DNA of 51,746 bases from contig JBEAPR010000042.1 in NCBI GenBank assembly GCA_041164265.1, positions 1 to 51,746 on the forward strand, in the 5' to 3' direction. The translations under genes and the position numbers were made by a program. The notes beneath the pieces are model-generated. The model was not told the origin of the DNA. It ran no database searches and saw only the letters and a program-made list of their open reading frames with translations. Source of the DNA: CALAZP01 sp041164265 (lineage in GTDB: Bacteria > Bacteroidota > Bacteroidia > Chitinophagales > Saprospiraceae). The stretch's first letter is position 1. The number at the start of each line of letters is the position of its first letter. Of this stretch, positions 24,893 through 33,572 are shown one piece after another.

Positions 24893-26551
24893 ATGATAAA
24901 GCATCTAAGTGTTAGTAATTATGCACTCATTGAACAATTGGAGCTGGATTTCTCCAACGGCTTAACTATTATCACTGGGGAAACAGGTGCTGGAAAATCG
25001 ATTTTATTAGGTGCCTTGGGCTTAATCATGGGGAAAAGGGCCGAAACAAAAGCGCTTTTTAACGAAGAGGAAAAATGTATTGTCGAGGCGGTTTTTGATA
25101 TAAGTACCTATAAACTCCGTTTTTTCTTTGATGAAAATGACTTGGATTACCGGGAAGAATTACTCATTAGACGAGAGATTCTACCAAATGGAAAATCCAG
25201 AGCCTTCATTAACGACACTCCCGCTAATCTCAATTTGCTGACTGATCTCAGCAGTTCCCTCATAGATTTGCACCAACAATTTGATACCCTTGACATCCAC
25301 AAAATTTCATTTCAATTGAATATGTTGGATGCCCTTGCGGGAAATGGTGCCCTGCTAGAAGAGTACAGAACAGTTTATCATAAATGGCAGAAGGATTCTA
25401 AAACTTTGGAAATCTTTAGAGGCAAACAAGCTCAATCTGAAAAAGAAATTGAATTTTTAGATTTTCAATTAGCAGAACTAGAAGCAGCTCGACTAAATGC
25501 AGGGGAACAGGTACAACTCGAAGAAGAGATGCAAGTGTTGAGCAATTCAGAAGAAATCAAATCTGCTCTAGCATTAGCTTTCAATAAAATATCCGAAGAG
25601 GAAATTTCCGTCTCAGGTATATTGACAGAAATTGGAAATCAGTTACATCCCATAGCTAAATACGATAAAAAAATAGGTGAGTTGGTTGAGCAATTTGATA
25701 GTTTGAAAATCGAATTGGAAGACTTGAGCGGAGCCTTTGAATCTGCAGCTGAGGATTTAGAATACCATCCAGGAAGATTAGAGGAAGTAAGAGAAAGATT
25801 GGATCTACTCTATCGATTACAAAAAAAACATCAGGTTAGTGATGAAAATGGCCTATTGGAAGTTTTTGAAAAATTTTCTATCGACCGTCAAAATATAGAG
25901 CAAGCAAGTGCTGAAATTGAGGTTTTGGAAGATGCCGTAAAAGGAAGTGAAAAGTGGCTTCGAGAAGTAGCTGATCAATTGCACATCAAAAGAGCTGGAG
26001 TTATTGAGGGATTTGAGCGAGATGTTATGGATCGATTAGGAATGATGGCTATGGAACACGCTGTTCTTCAAATAGATATGACCCGCTTAAATGAACCAGG
26101 TCCCTCGGGGACAGATGAGGTTAATTTTTTATTTGCAGCCAATAAAGGAAGCCGATTACAACTTATTAAAGACGTAGCTTCAGGTGGCGAATTGTCTAGA
26201 CTTACCCTAGCTATCAAATCGCTTGTTGCGAGTGCAATACCTCTACCCACTTTAATCTTTGACGAAATTGATGCGGGAATATCTGGAGACGTAGCTATCA
26301 AAATGGGGAAAATATTAAGAGAGTTATCAGACCGTCATCAAGTCGTAACCATTACTCATTCTCCTCAAGTGGCATCAAAAGCAGATGTTCATTATTTTGT
26401 ATTCAAAGATCCCTCGGGTAATAAGACGGCTACAAGAGTGAAGTCCCTATCGCCAGAAGATAGAATTCATGAATTGGCCATTATGCTGAGTCAAAATCCG
26501 CCGAGTCAGGCAGCTATTGAAAACGCTAAAGAATTATTAAATCACAAATAA
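24893..26551 (+). CDS. recN: DNA repair protein RecN (SMC-like ATPase)
   Basis: This 552-residue protein helps recombinational repair of double-strand breaks. Walker A is at residues 29-36 (GETGAGKS), the ABC signature is VASGGELSRLTLAIKSL near 430, and Walker B is LIFDEIDAGISGDVA near 455. The central part is a long coiled coil with a hinge, as in SMC proteins. Length matches the family. It is followed after seven bases by fabI and then, one base later, by the porin gene, so the three form a compact operon of unrelated functions. No LexA-like box was recognised upstream; Bacteroidota SOS boxes are poorly conserved, so this means little. Confidence 0.96.
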   Translation: MIKHLSVSNYALIEQLELDFSNGLTIITGETGAGKSILLGALGLIMGKRAETKALFNEEEKCIVEAVFDISTYKLRFFFDENDLDYREELLIRREILPNGKSRAFINDTPANLNLLTDLSSSLIDLHQQFDTLDIHKISFQLNMLDALAGNGALLEEYRTVYHKWQKDSKTLEIFRGKQAQSEKEIEFLDFQLAELEAARLNAGEQVQLEEEMQVLSNSEEIKSALALAFNKISEEEISVSGILTEIGNQLHPIAKYDKKIGELVEQFDSLKIELEDLSGAFESAAEDLEYHPGRLEEVRERLDLLYRLQKKHQVSDENGLLEVFEKFSIDRQNIEQASAEIEVLEDAVKGSEKWLREVADQLHIKRAGVIEGFERDVMDRLGMMAMEHAVLQIDMTRLNEPGPSGTDEVNFLFAANKGSRLQLIKDVASGGELSRLTLAIKSLVASAIPLPTLIFDEIDAGISGDVAIKMGKILRELSDRHQVVTITHSPQVASKADVHYFVFKDPSGNKTATRVKSLSPEDRIHELAIMLSQNPPSQAAIENAKELLNHK

Positions 26552-26558
26552 GAAAATA

Positions 26559-27365
26559 ATGGGAAATCAACTTTTAGCCGGAAAGAGAGGAATAATTTTT
26601 GGAGCACTTGACGAACAATCTATTGCTTGGAAAGTGGCTGAACGTTGTTTTGAAGAAGGCGCAAGCATCGTTTTAACCAACGCACCTGTAGCCATGCGAT
26701 TCGGTAAAATCTATGAACTCGGAGAAAAAATAAATGCAACGGTATTTCCTGCTGATGCTACCAGCGAAACAGATTTAGAAAATTTAATCAACCATGCTAC
26801 CGAGACTTTAGGCGGTAAAATTGACTTTATTCTTCATTCCATAGGCATGTCATTGAATGTGAGAAAAAAGAAAGAATACACTGACTTGAATTACGATTGG
26901 ATGCTGAAAACCTTTGATATTTCAGCAGTTTCCTTTCATAAAGTAATGCAGACCTTGCTTAAGCTGGATGCCATCAATGATGGTGGATCAGTATTAGCCC
27001 TTAGTTATATCGCAGCCCAAAGGAGTTTTCCGGATTACAGTGAAATGGCTGAGTCTAAAGCCCTTCTAGAATCTTTTGCCAGAAGCTTTGGCTACCATTT
27101 GGGAACCTTAAAAAAAGTCAGAGTCAATACCATCAGTCAGTCTCCTACCTTCACTACTGCAGGAAGTGGTGTAAAAGGTTTTCAGGAATTCTTCGATTAT
27201 GCAGACAAAATGTCTCCATTAGGGAATGCATCGGCTGAATCTTGCGCAGACTATTGCGTAGTTATGTTTTCTGACCTAACCAGAATGGTAACGATGCAAA
27301 ATTTATTCCACGATGGAGGATTCTCCACTATGGGGATGAACCCTGCTGTTTTGGAAATGAAATAG
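26559..27365 (+). CDS. fabI: Enoyl-[acyl-carrier-protein] reductase (NADH), FabI type
   Basis: This 268-residue short-chain dehydrogenase performs the last reduction of each fatty-acid elongation cycle. The NAD-binding start is GIIFGALDEQSIAWKVAE, matching the FabI GxxxxxSIA pattern rather than the usual SDR glycine motif. The catalytic region has the two Tyr (ALSYIAAQRSFPDYSEM) and the Lys (ESKALLES) in FabI spacing. The substrate-loop region is ISQSPTFTTAGSGVKGF, where many FabI proteins have ISAGPIRT. As the loop lies by the triclosan pocket, inhibitor response may differ from E. coli FabI, which is inference only. The gene lies between recN and the porin with almost no spacing. Confidence 0.93.
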   Translation: MGNQLLAGKRGIIFGALDEQSIAWKVAERCFEEGASIVLTNAPVAMRFGKIYELGEKINATVFPADATSETDLENLINHATETLGGKIDFILHSIGMSLNVRKKKEYTDLNYDWMLKTFDISAVSFHKVMQTLLKLDAINDGGSVLALSYIAAQRSFPDYSEMAESKALLESFARSFGYHLGTLKKVRVNTISQSPTFTTAGSGVKGFQEFFDYADKMSPLGNASAESCADYCVVMFSDLTRMVTMQNLFHDGGFSTMGMNPAVLEMK

Positions 27366-27366
27366 G

Positions 27367-29283
27367 GTGAGGCACTTTATTGTTTTTTTTGGATTCCTGC
27401 TCCCTGTATTAGCTTATGGTCAAGATCCAAGGCCCGGGTTAGATAGAATACCTGGAGCAAGTTCTGATCCCAATGCATTGGCTAGAAAGCAGTTTAGAGT
27501 ACCGCAGGATACCTCACCAATTCTATATTTTTTTGCTGAAAACCCAGAGCTCTTATTTGAAGTAAAAGACAGTACACTGAGTACCTCTTTTTTTCAATAC
27601 GACCCAACGCGCCTTCAACCTTTCGGAAAAATGACATTGGGTAATTTAGGATCAGCTCATTCAGATTTCGTATGGGAACCACTTGACAAATTAGGTCTTG
27701 ACATCGGTCTACATCAATACGATATATATCAACGAACCCCGAAAAAAACCCGTTACTTTAAGATTGATCAGCCCTATACCCAATTGGAATACTATCTGGG
27801 AGGAGAACAATCTGATGGCTATATTTCAACCGCATTTAGTCGTAATTTCTCCAAGGGTACTAATTTTTCGTTGGATTACCAGCGTATTAGCCAGTTGGGA
27901 AGAACAACGCAATTTCCCAACCAAAATACTCGTAATACTACCCTTAATGCTGGTTTTCAAATGAGAGATAGCACAGGACGCTACCGCTCTTTTTTTACTT
28001 TTTCTAGCAATATCATAGAAGCGCAGGACAATGGTGGAATTACCGAACCTCCCATCAAGGGGGGTGAATTCTACAGCCCATCATCAGCCACTGCAGTTTT
28101 GAATGAAGCGCAAACACGCCATGCACATAATGCCATAGGATATACCCAGTTTTACGACTTACACAATAGAGATACTGCAAGAGCCAACCAAAGGGAATAC
28201 GTAATTATGCATCAAATCCTCAGGTCTACTAGCCTGTATAAATATTTCGACGAACAACCTTTTCCCGAATATTATGAGGGATTCACCTCGGAAAACCGAG
28301 GAGCAAGATTCTGGTTGAATCACCGCAATTTTGAAAACCAGTTTAAAATAAGAACCCGAAAAAATGAAGCTCCCAATAGCACTATCCAAAAAGACCTCGT
28401 AGAAGCTAGTTTGACGCACCAAAACCATCTTCTCCGTTTAGATGGTGTAGATAGTACCATCAATAATCTCGTCCTAAGAGGCAGTATTCAATGGCAACCA
28501 TGGGAAGGAATAACCTTGGATACCAAAGGACAACTCGCTTTGTGGGACCAAGCTGGTGATTATGAAATAGATGGTAAGCTTTCTTTAGTTTCCAAAAAAT
28601 TAGGGGAAGTGGCCCTCTTTTTCAATAACCGTTTGTACAGTCCTACTTTGATTCAAAACTATTTTCAAGTTACCCGAGAAGTCATCTGGAACCAAAAATT
28701 ATCGAAGACTTTAGCGACTTCTTTTGGGGGCACTATCTATCCCCAAAAAACTGGTCTTAAGATTACGGGTCGTTATTCGCTTTTCAATAATCTGATTTAT
28801 TTCGATAACCAAGCTAAACCCGCACAAGAAGCTAGTCCGGTGAGCCTATTTCAAATTACTGTTCAAAATAAATTTAGGGTAGGTTCCTTTTATTTAGAAA
28901 ATGCCGTTGCCTTTCAAAAATCCACCAATGAAGAAATAATGCGACTGCCCGCTCTTTATGCCCAACATAGTTTGTACTACCACAGTAGGTGGTTTGGCGT
29001 ACTCAACGTAAGATTTGGATTTGATCTGAGGCACCATACCCCCTTTTATTCCAATTATTACCATCCATTAACCGGGCAGTTTATTATCCAAAATGAAAAA
29101 AATATTGCCTATTACCCGGCAGTAGACGGCTATTTTGGTATAAGAGTTACCCGCTTTAGAGCATTTATTCAATGGATAAATCTAACTCAAACTTTTTGGA
29201 AAGGGCTTCCCTTAGAACACAGCGCTACCTATTTGCATCCCGAAGGCCTTCGCCTTGGAATCACCTGGAGGTTGATTAATTGA
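27367..29283 (+). CDS. Putative outer-membrane porin (Porin_10-like)
   Basis: This 638-residue protein starts at a GTG one base after the fabI stop, giving a signal peptide (RHFIVFFGFLLPVLAYG, cleavage before QDPRPG). The body is an aromatic, alternating beta-strand pattern with no catalytic motif. Recognisable segments include FFQYDPTRLQPFGKMTLGN, LGSAHSDFVWEP, YDIYQRTP and the closing HPEGLRLGITWRLIN, which fits a barrel C-terminus. This matches my memory of the Bacteroidota 'putative porin' family. The tight coupling to fabI suggests a shared transcript and possibly translational coupling. A transported solute cannot be proposed. Confidence 0.8.
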   Translation: MRHFIVFFGFLLPVLAYGQDPRPGLDRIPGASSDPNALARKQFRVPQDTSPILYFFAENPELLFEVKDSTLSTSFFQYDPTRLQPFGKMTLGNLGSAHSDFVWEPLDKLGLDIGLHQYDIYQRTPKKTRYFKIDQPYTQLEYYLGGEQSDGYISTAFSRNFSKGTNFSLDYQRISQLGRTTQFPNQNTRNTTLNAGFQMRDSTGRYRSFFTFSSNIIEAQDNGGITEPPIKGGEFYSPSSATAVLNEAQTRHAHNAIGYTQFYDLHNRDTARANQREYVIMHQILRSTSLYKYFDEQPFPEYYEGFTSENRGARFWLNHRNFENQFKIRTRKNEAPNSTIQKDLVEASLTHQNHLLRLDGVDSTINNLVLRGSIQWQPWEGITLDTKGQLALWDQAGDYEIDGKLSLVSKKLGEVALFFNNRLYSPTLIQNYFQVTREVIWNQKLSKTLATSFGGTIYPQKTGLKITGRYSLFNNLIYFDNQAKPAQEASPVSLFQITVQNKFRVGSFYLENAVAFQKSTNEEIMRLPALYAQHSLYYHSRWFGVLNVRFGFDLRHHTPFYSNYYHPLTGQFIIQNEKNIAYYPAVDGYFGIRVTRFRAFIQWINLTQTFWKGLPLEHSATYLHPEGLRLGITWRLIN

Positions 29284-29356
29284 TGCAAATTTATCCATTT
29301 GTAATGCAATAATAACTGTATGGCAACCCTTTATACCTTCTATTCGTTTGAATAAA

Positions 29357-30220
29357 ATGAAGGCTAGATTAGAAAAAATACAACCAGATTTCGGAGCTTC
29401 CTTTGTAATGAAGGAGTTTTCCAATGGTGTTGTTCTAAACAAACCCAATTGGCATATTCATCCAGAATATGAAATCGTGTACATTTCTAATGGAAAAGGG
29501 AAAAGACATATAGGAGATCATATATCTTTTTATGAAGATGGAGATCTCATCTTTTTGGGTCCTAACTTACCCCATTACGGCTTTACGGAAGATTTAGTAG
29601 AAAATCATGTGGAAATCGTGGTCCAAATGAGAGAAGATTTCTTGGGTAATGATTTCTTGAGCTACCCCGAAATGGAAAACATTCAATTTCTATTTCAGTT
29701 GGCCCATCGCGGTATTTCCTTTAAGAACGAAATCAAACACGAAGTAGGTAGGCAGCTGAAAGAAATGCTAAATATGTCACCTTTTGAAAGACTACTTGGA
29801 TTGCTGAGAGTTTTAGAATTGATGGCGACCACCACAGCATTTCAAATACTCAATGCCACTAAAGTTGGATTTGAGGTTAATCCAAGGGATGTAAATAGGT
29901 TAGCTGCAGTGTTTAGACATGTAGAAAGCAACTTCAAAGAGGAAATTTCCCTAAATCAGGCTGCTGATTTAATCAATATGACAGTACCTGCTTTTTGTAG
30001 GTATTTTAAAAAAACGACCAATAAAACTTTTACCCAATTCCTTAATAATTATAGGATTTCTTATGCGTGTAAACTACTTTCCAACGAAGAAATAAGCATT
30101 AGCGAAGTTTCATTTGAAAGTGGTTTCAATAACTTATCACATTTCAATAAGCAGTTTAGGAAAATCGTTAATTGCAGCCCCAAAGAGTACCGAAACAACC
30201 AACTTAAGATATTACTGTAA
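29357..30220 (+). CDS. AraC family transcriptional regulator with cupin sensor
   Basis: The gene encodes 287 residues from the ATG at 29357; an in-frame TTG at 29348 is less likely. The N-terminal half (about 20-130) is a cupin-type sensor with NWHIHPEYEIVYISNGKGKR and FYEDGDLIFLGPNLPHYGF. The C-terminal 100 residues hold two helix-turn-helix units (ISLNQAADLINMTVPAFCRY and ISEVSFESGFNNLSHFNKQF), ending in the family signature FRKIVNCSPKEYR. Such regulators usually bind a small sugar or aromatic ligand. The target is unknown: neighbours are a porin upstream and a phosphoesterase 73 bases downstream, and neither is an obvious regulon member. Confidence 0.92.
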   Translation: MKARLEKIQPDFGASFVMKEFSNGVVLNKPNWHIHPEYEIVYISNGKGKRHIGDHISFYEDGDLIFLGPNLPHYGFTEDLVENHVEIVVQMREDFLGNDFLSYPEMENIQFLFQLAHRGISFKNEIKHEVGRQLKEMLNMSPFERLLGLLRVLELMATTTAFQILNATKVGFEVNPRDVNRLAAVFRHVESNFKEEISLNQAADLINMTVPAFCRYFKKTTNKTFTQFLNNYRISYACKLLSNEEISISEVSFESGFNNLSHFNKQFRKIVNCSPKEYRNNQLKILL

Positions 30221-30293
30221 AAAGTAATTAAAAGGTAATTTTCTCTTTACAATTCCTTTACAATCAATTCTGATCTTCGTCAAAATTTATTCA

Positions 30294-31142
30294 ATGAAGA
30301 AAGAATTGGAAATAGCTGTGATTTCCGATGCCCATTTGGGTACTTATGGTTGCCATGCAAAAGAGTTGCTTCAATACCTTAAAAGCATTAAGACCAAAAA
30401 CCTTATCCTCAACGGAGATTTCATTGATATCTGGCAGTTTAGAAAAAGTTTCTTTCCCAAAGAACACTTACAGGTCATTCAGCGGATACTCAAGATGGCT
30501 GCTAATGGAACTAAAGTTTACTACATAACAGGAAATCACGACGACAAACTTAGAAGATATTCAGATTTTTCTAGTGGCAATATTCATTTAAGAGATAAAC
30601 TAATATTACAGCTTAACGGTCAAAAATATTGGTTTTTTCATGGAGATATATTTGATACTCTTACTACCTTTTCCCCAATGTTAGCCAAACTAGGAGGAAA
30701 GGGATATGATTGGCTTATAGTCATTAATAGGTGGGTTAACAAATTAAGGGTAAGATTGGGTTGGGGTAAATATTCTTTTGCAGGAAAGGTTAAAAATAAA
30801 GTCAAACAAGCCATTAAATATATTGGAGATTTTGAAAAAACTGCTATAAAATTAGCAGCTGAACAGGGCTACGATTACGTAATCTGCGGACATATACATA
30901 AACCACAAAAAAGGGAAGAATTGGTTGATGGACACAGGGTTAACTATTTAAATTCAGGCGATTGGGTGGAAAATTTAACTGCCTTAGAGTATAGATTTGA
31001 CAAATGGTCTATATATCATTATGATGAAGCGGAATACGAATACAAGAGTCCAAGATTAAAAGTAACCAAAGAACCACAGCCCAATACCATTTCATTAATG
31101 GACCAAGAGTGGTTTTCGAATTTAAAGTTGGATGTTGAGTAA
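30294..31142 (+). CDS. Metallophosphoesterase, LpxH-like (UDP-2,3-diacylglucosamine diphosphatase)
   Basis: This 282-residue calcineurin-like phosphoesterase keeps all metal motifs: D12-x-H14 (SDAHLGT), G41-D-x-x-D45, GNHD at 80-83, HGDIFD and CGHIHKP near the end. That arrangement, together with the FFPKEHLQ segment and the internal basic helical insert, resembles the LpxH/YbbF group, which makes lipid X for lipid A. Related Bacteroidota phosphoesterases of unknown substrate exist, so the LpxH function is inferred. There is no signal peptide. The 3' end overlaps the convergent GH57 gene by 21 bases. Confidence 0.8.
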   Translation: MKKELEIAVISDAHLGTYGCHAKELLQYLKSIKTKNLILNGDFIDIWQFRKSFFPKEHLQVIQRILKMAANGTKVYYITGNHDDKLRRYSDFSSGNIHLRDKLILQLNGQKYWFFHGDIFDTLTTFSPMLAKLGGKGYDWLIVINRWVNKLRVRLGWGKYSFAGKVKNKVKQAIKYIGDFEKTAIKLAAEQGYDYVICGHIHKPQKREELVDGHRVNYLNSGDWVENLTALEYRFDKWSIYHYDEAEYEYKSPRLKVTKEPQPNTISLMDQEWFSNLKLDVE

Positions 31143-33503
31143 ATTTCCAAGCTGAAGGATGCCTTCGCTTCTTTTGGAAACCTTAGCTGCCTTTTTGAAA
31201 TAAAGATTTTGGCTCTTCCACAAGTCAATATGGAATCCCGCTTCATTAAATAATTCTAAAAGCAGACATAATTCCTTTGCTTTTGGAGAAATTTCATTCT
31301 CAAAGGTTAACTTTTTGATTTCTGAAAATAGGCGATCGCTCAGATTCAATTGGACTTCCGGTTCATTTTCAATAGATACTCCCCATTTTTTCATTTCTTT
31401 TAAGGTATGCTCTAATTGGGAAATTGAGAAAGAATCGTGCTCTAATAGTCCAATTAAATCTTGGTTTAACACAAAGGAAAGAACAGATTTATAAGCAGCC
31501 GGTATGGGTATATTGGCGTTCAACATCCCACTCATCAATTGGTAATTATCGTTGTAAATATCTTTGAAGGACTGTAAGGCTTTTTCAAAACTAAGCTGGG
31601 TAATTTTATCTAATATCTTTCGCTTTTCATCTTGAAATAAATTTTTAATAGAGTATTTTCTAGTGCCAAAATAAAGCTGCATGAGGCCAATTACTTCTCC
31701 CAAATTAATACTGTCAAAAGAATCACTCAACGCTTGTTCCATAGCTTGGTAGACCTCTTCTGACATATTTGCTGAGATATTACCAATAAGATTTTGTTGC
31801 CCCAAGTATAGCACAGCAAAACTAAATGTACGATGGGATAAGGTAATTTTTGATTGCATTCCAATCCTACCGATACTCAGAATTTGATTACCTGCTCTCC
31901 TTTTAGTAAAAGCATCACTCACTGCCTTATAATTGAATAAATCTAACTTTTCTGGATGTTCTTCAAAGATGGAAGCTGCGGCAAAGTGCATACCTACCCT
32001 TAACAAATCAACTTGGGAGGGTAGAACATTAATTTGATAACTTTCCGCAGCATTTTTGAAAACATTACTGGGGGTTTGGACCAAAGCGTCAAAAAAAGAA
32101 GGATGTAAATCTATACCTGAGGTTTGCTCAGTGAAAGTTATGGCCCGATTGGCATACTGCAATATTTGATTGGTTTCCAACCCTGATACCTCATCGAAAA
32201 ACCACCCACAGCTGGTAAACATTAATAGGGCATTACGCTGCATTTCCATTAGGCGTAAAACTTTGGTTCTACCAGCTTCTTCTAGAGGTCTAAGAGTATG
32301 CTCTTCTATAAATTGATCAATGTTTTTTTCTGTTCGATTATTGATGATGGCAATATATTCGTCTCTGGCTTTCCAGGGATCTTTCAGATAACTTGAGGCC
32401 TCAGATTCAAAAATAGGAATCATACGATCTCGCAGTTCATTCAGTAAATTTCTCAAAGGCGCTCGCCATTCTTGAGTCCACCAATCGTTACCTCCTGCCC
32501 TGCAACCGCAATTACTGCGCCACCTTTCCACCCCGTGAACACAACTCCAACTGCTATTTTCGTGAATTTTGACTTCATAAGAAGGAGGATATTGTGCTAA
32601 AAAAGCCGCGTAATTGGTCAATTCTACATCTGGTGCTTGAAGTAATTTGTGGAAACATGCTGCAAGAGCCATCTCCCCTTTATTATGATGGTGTCCATAA
32701 CTTTCACCATCTGTGGCAATATGAACCAGTTGCGTTTCGTCTGAATCGTCAAAAGCATTTAATAAGCGATCTGCCAGCAAATGTCCATCATTAAGTAATC
32801 CTTCAAAGGCCACTCCTTGTGCTACTTGCCCATCGTAAAAAAATAGGGCCATACGACGACCTGAAGGCAGTTGTATCAAGTAAGGCCGTCTGGTATTTAT
32901 GCCGTTTTCGGCTGTGGTCTGCCAGGTTTCACTCCCTGTTTTTCGAAAAGCAGCAGCTTGGTTGGGAGCCAGAATAGTGTAAACGATATCTTGCTCCGCC
33001 AGAATTTCTAAAGTTTCAATATCACATGCTGTTTCTGCCAACCACATTCCTGTGGGCTTCCTTCCAAAACGGTACTCAAAATCTTCAATTCCCCAAATTA
33101 CCTGAGTAATTTTATCCCTTTGATTAGCCAAAGGCATAATCAGATGATTGTACACCTGAGCAATGGCCGACCCGTGTCCTTTATAAATTTTTCGGCTTTC
33201 TATATCTGCATCTATAATAGCACGATAAGTTTCTTTATCCTCTTTTTCCATCCAGGAAAGTAAAGTGGGACCAAAATTGAAACTCAGATACTTGTAATTA
33301 TTGACGATATCTACAATTTTTCCCGAAGGGTCAATCCTCCTGGCCGTTGCATTAGGGGCATAGCATTCAAAGTTAATGCGTTCATTCCAATCGTGAAAAG
33401 GGGCTGCAGAGTCTTGTAATTCAATGTGTTCTAACCAGGCATTTTCTCTTGGTGGTTGATAAAAATGGCCGTGGATGCAAATATATTTCTTAGGCACCAT
33501 CAT
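31122..33503 (-). CDS. GH57 family glycoside hydrolase with DUF3536
   Basis: This 793-residue protein has no signal peptide and should act in the cytoplasm. The N-terminus has the GH57 opening ICIHGHFYQPPREN. The likely nucleophile Glu sits in GMWLAETACD (near residue 157) and the acid/base Asp in HIATDGESYGHHH (near 264). The second half is mostly helical and matches the DUF3536 extension found on this GH57 branch, ending in several helices with no further motif. GH57 enzymes act on alpha-glucans (amylase, branching, pullulanase), so intracellular glycogen is a plausible substrate but the activity is not proven. Together with the exported GH13 enzyme at 19307, the window carries an outside and an inside glucan hydrolase. 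Confidence 0.88.
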   Translation of the reverse strand: MMVPKKYICIHGHFYQPPRENAWLEHIELQDSAAPFHDWNERINFECYAPNATARRIDPSGKIVDIVNNYKYLSFNFGPTLLSWMEKEDKETYRAIIDADIESRKIYKGHGSAIAQVYNHLIMPLANQRDKITQVIWGIEDFEYRFGRKPTGMWLAETACDIETLEILAEQDIVYTILAPNQAAAFRKTGSETWQTTAENGINTRRPYLIQLPSGRRMALFFYDGQVAQGVAFEGLLNDGHLLADRLLNAFDDSDETQLVHIATDGESYGHHHNKGEMALAACFHKLLQAPDVELTNYAAFLAQYPPSYEVKIHENSSWSCVHGVERWRSNCGCRAGGNDWWTQEWRAPLRNLLNELRDRMIPIFESEASSYLKDPWKARDEYIAIINNRTEKNIDQFIEEHTLRPLEEAGRTKVLRLMEMQRNALLMFTSCGWFFDEVSGLETNQILQYANRAITFTEQTSGIDLHPSFFDALVQTPSNVFKNAAESYQINVLPSQVDLLRVGMHFAAASIFEEHPEKLDLFNYKAVSDAFTKRRAGNQILSIGRIGMQSKITLSHRTFSFAVLYLGQQNLIGNISANMSEEVYQAMEQALSDSFDSINLGEVIGLMQLYFGTRKYSIKNLFQDEKRKILDKITQLSFEKALQSFKDIYNDNYQLMSGMLNANIPIPAAYKSVLSFVLNQDLIGLLEHDSFSISQLEHTLKEMKKWGVSIENEPEVQLNLSDRLFSEIKKLTFENEISPKAKELCLLLELFNEAGFHIDLWKSQNLYFKKAAKVSKRSEGILQLGNLLNIQL

Positions 33504-33572
33504 TATAATTGAAGGGAGCGTTTGGGTAAGTTGTAAATTTAACGGAAATTAGACAAATAAAACCTAATTCAA

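Noticed and set aside
29348..29356. TTG start for the AraC gene
   Set aside because: The ATG at 29357 is three codons downstream and is the more probable start.
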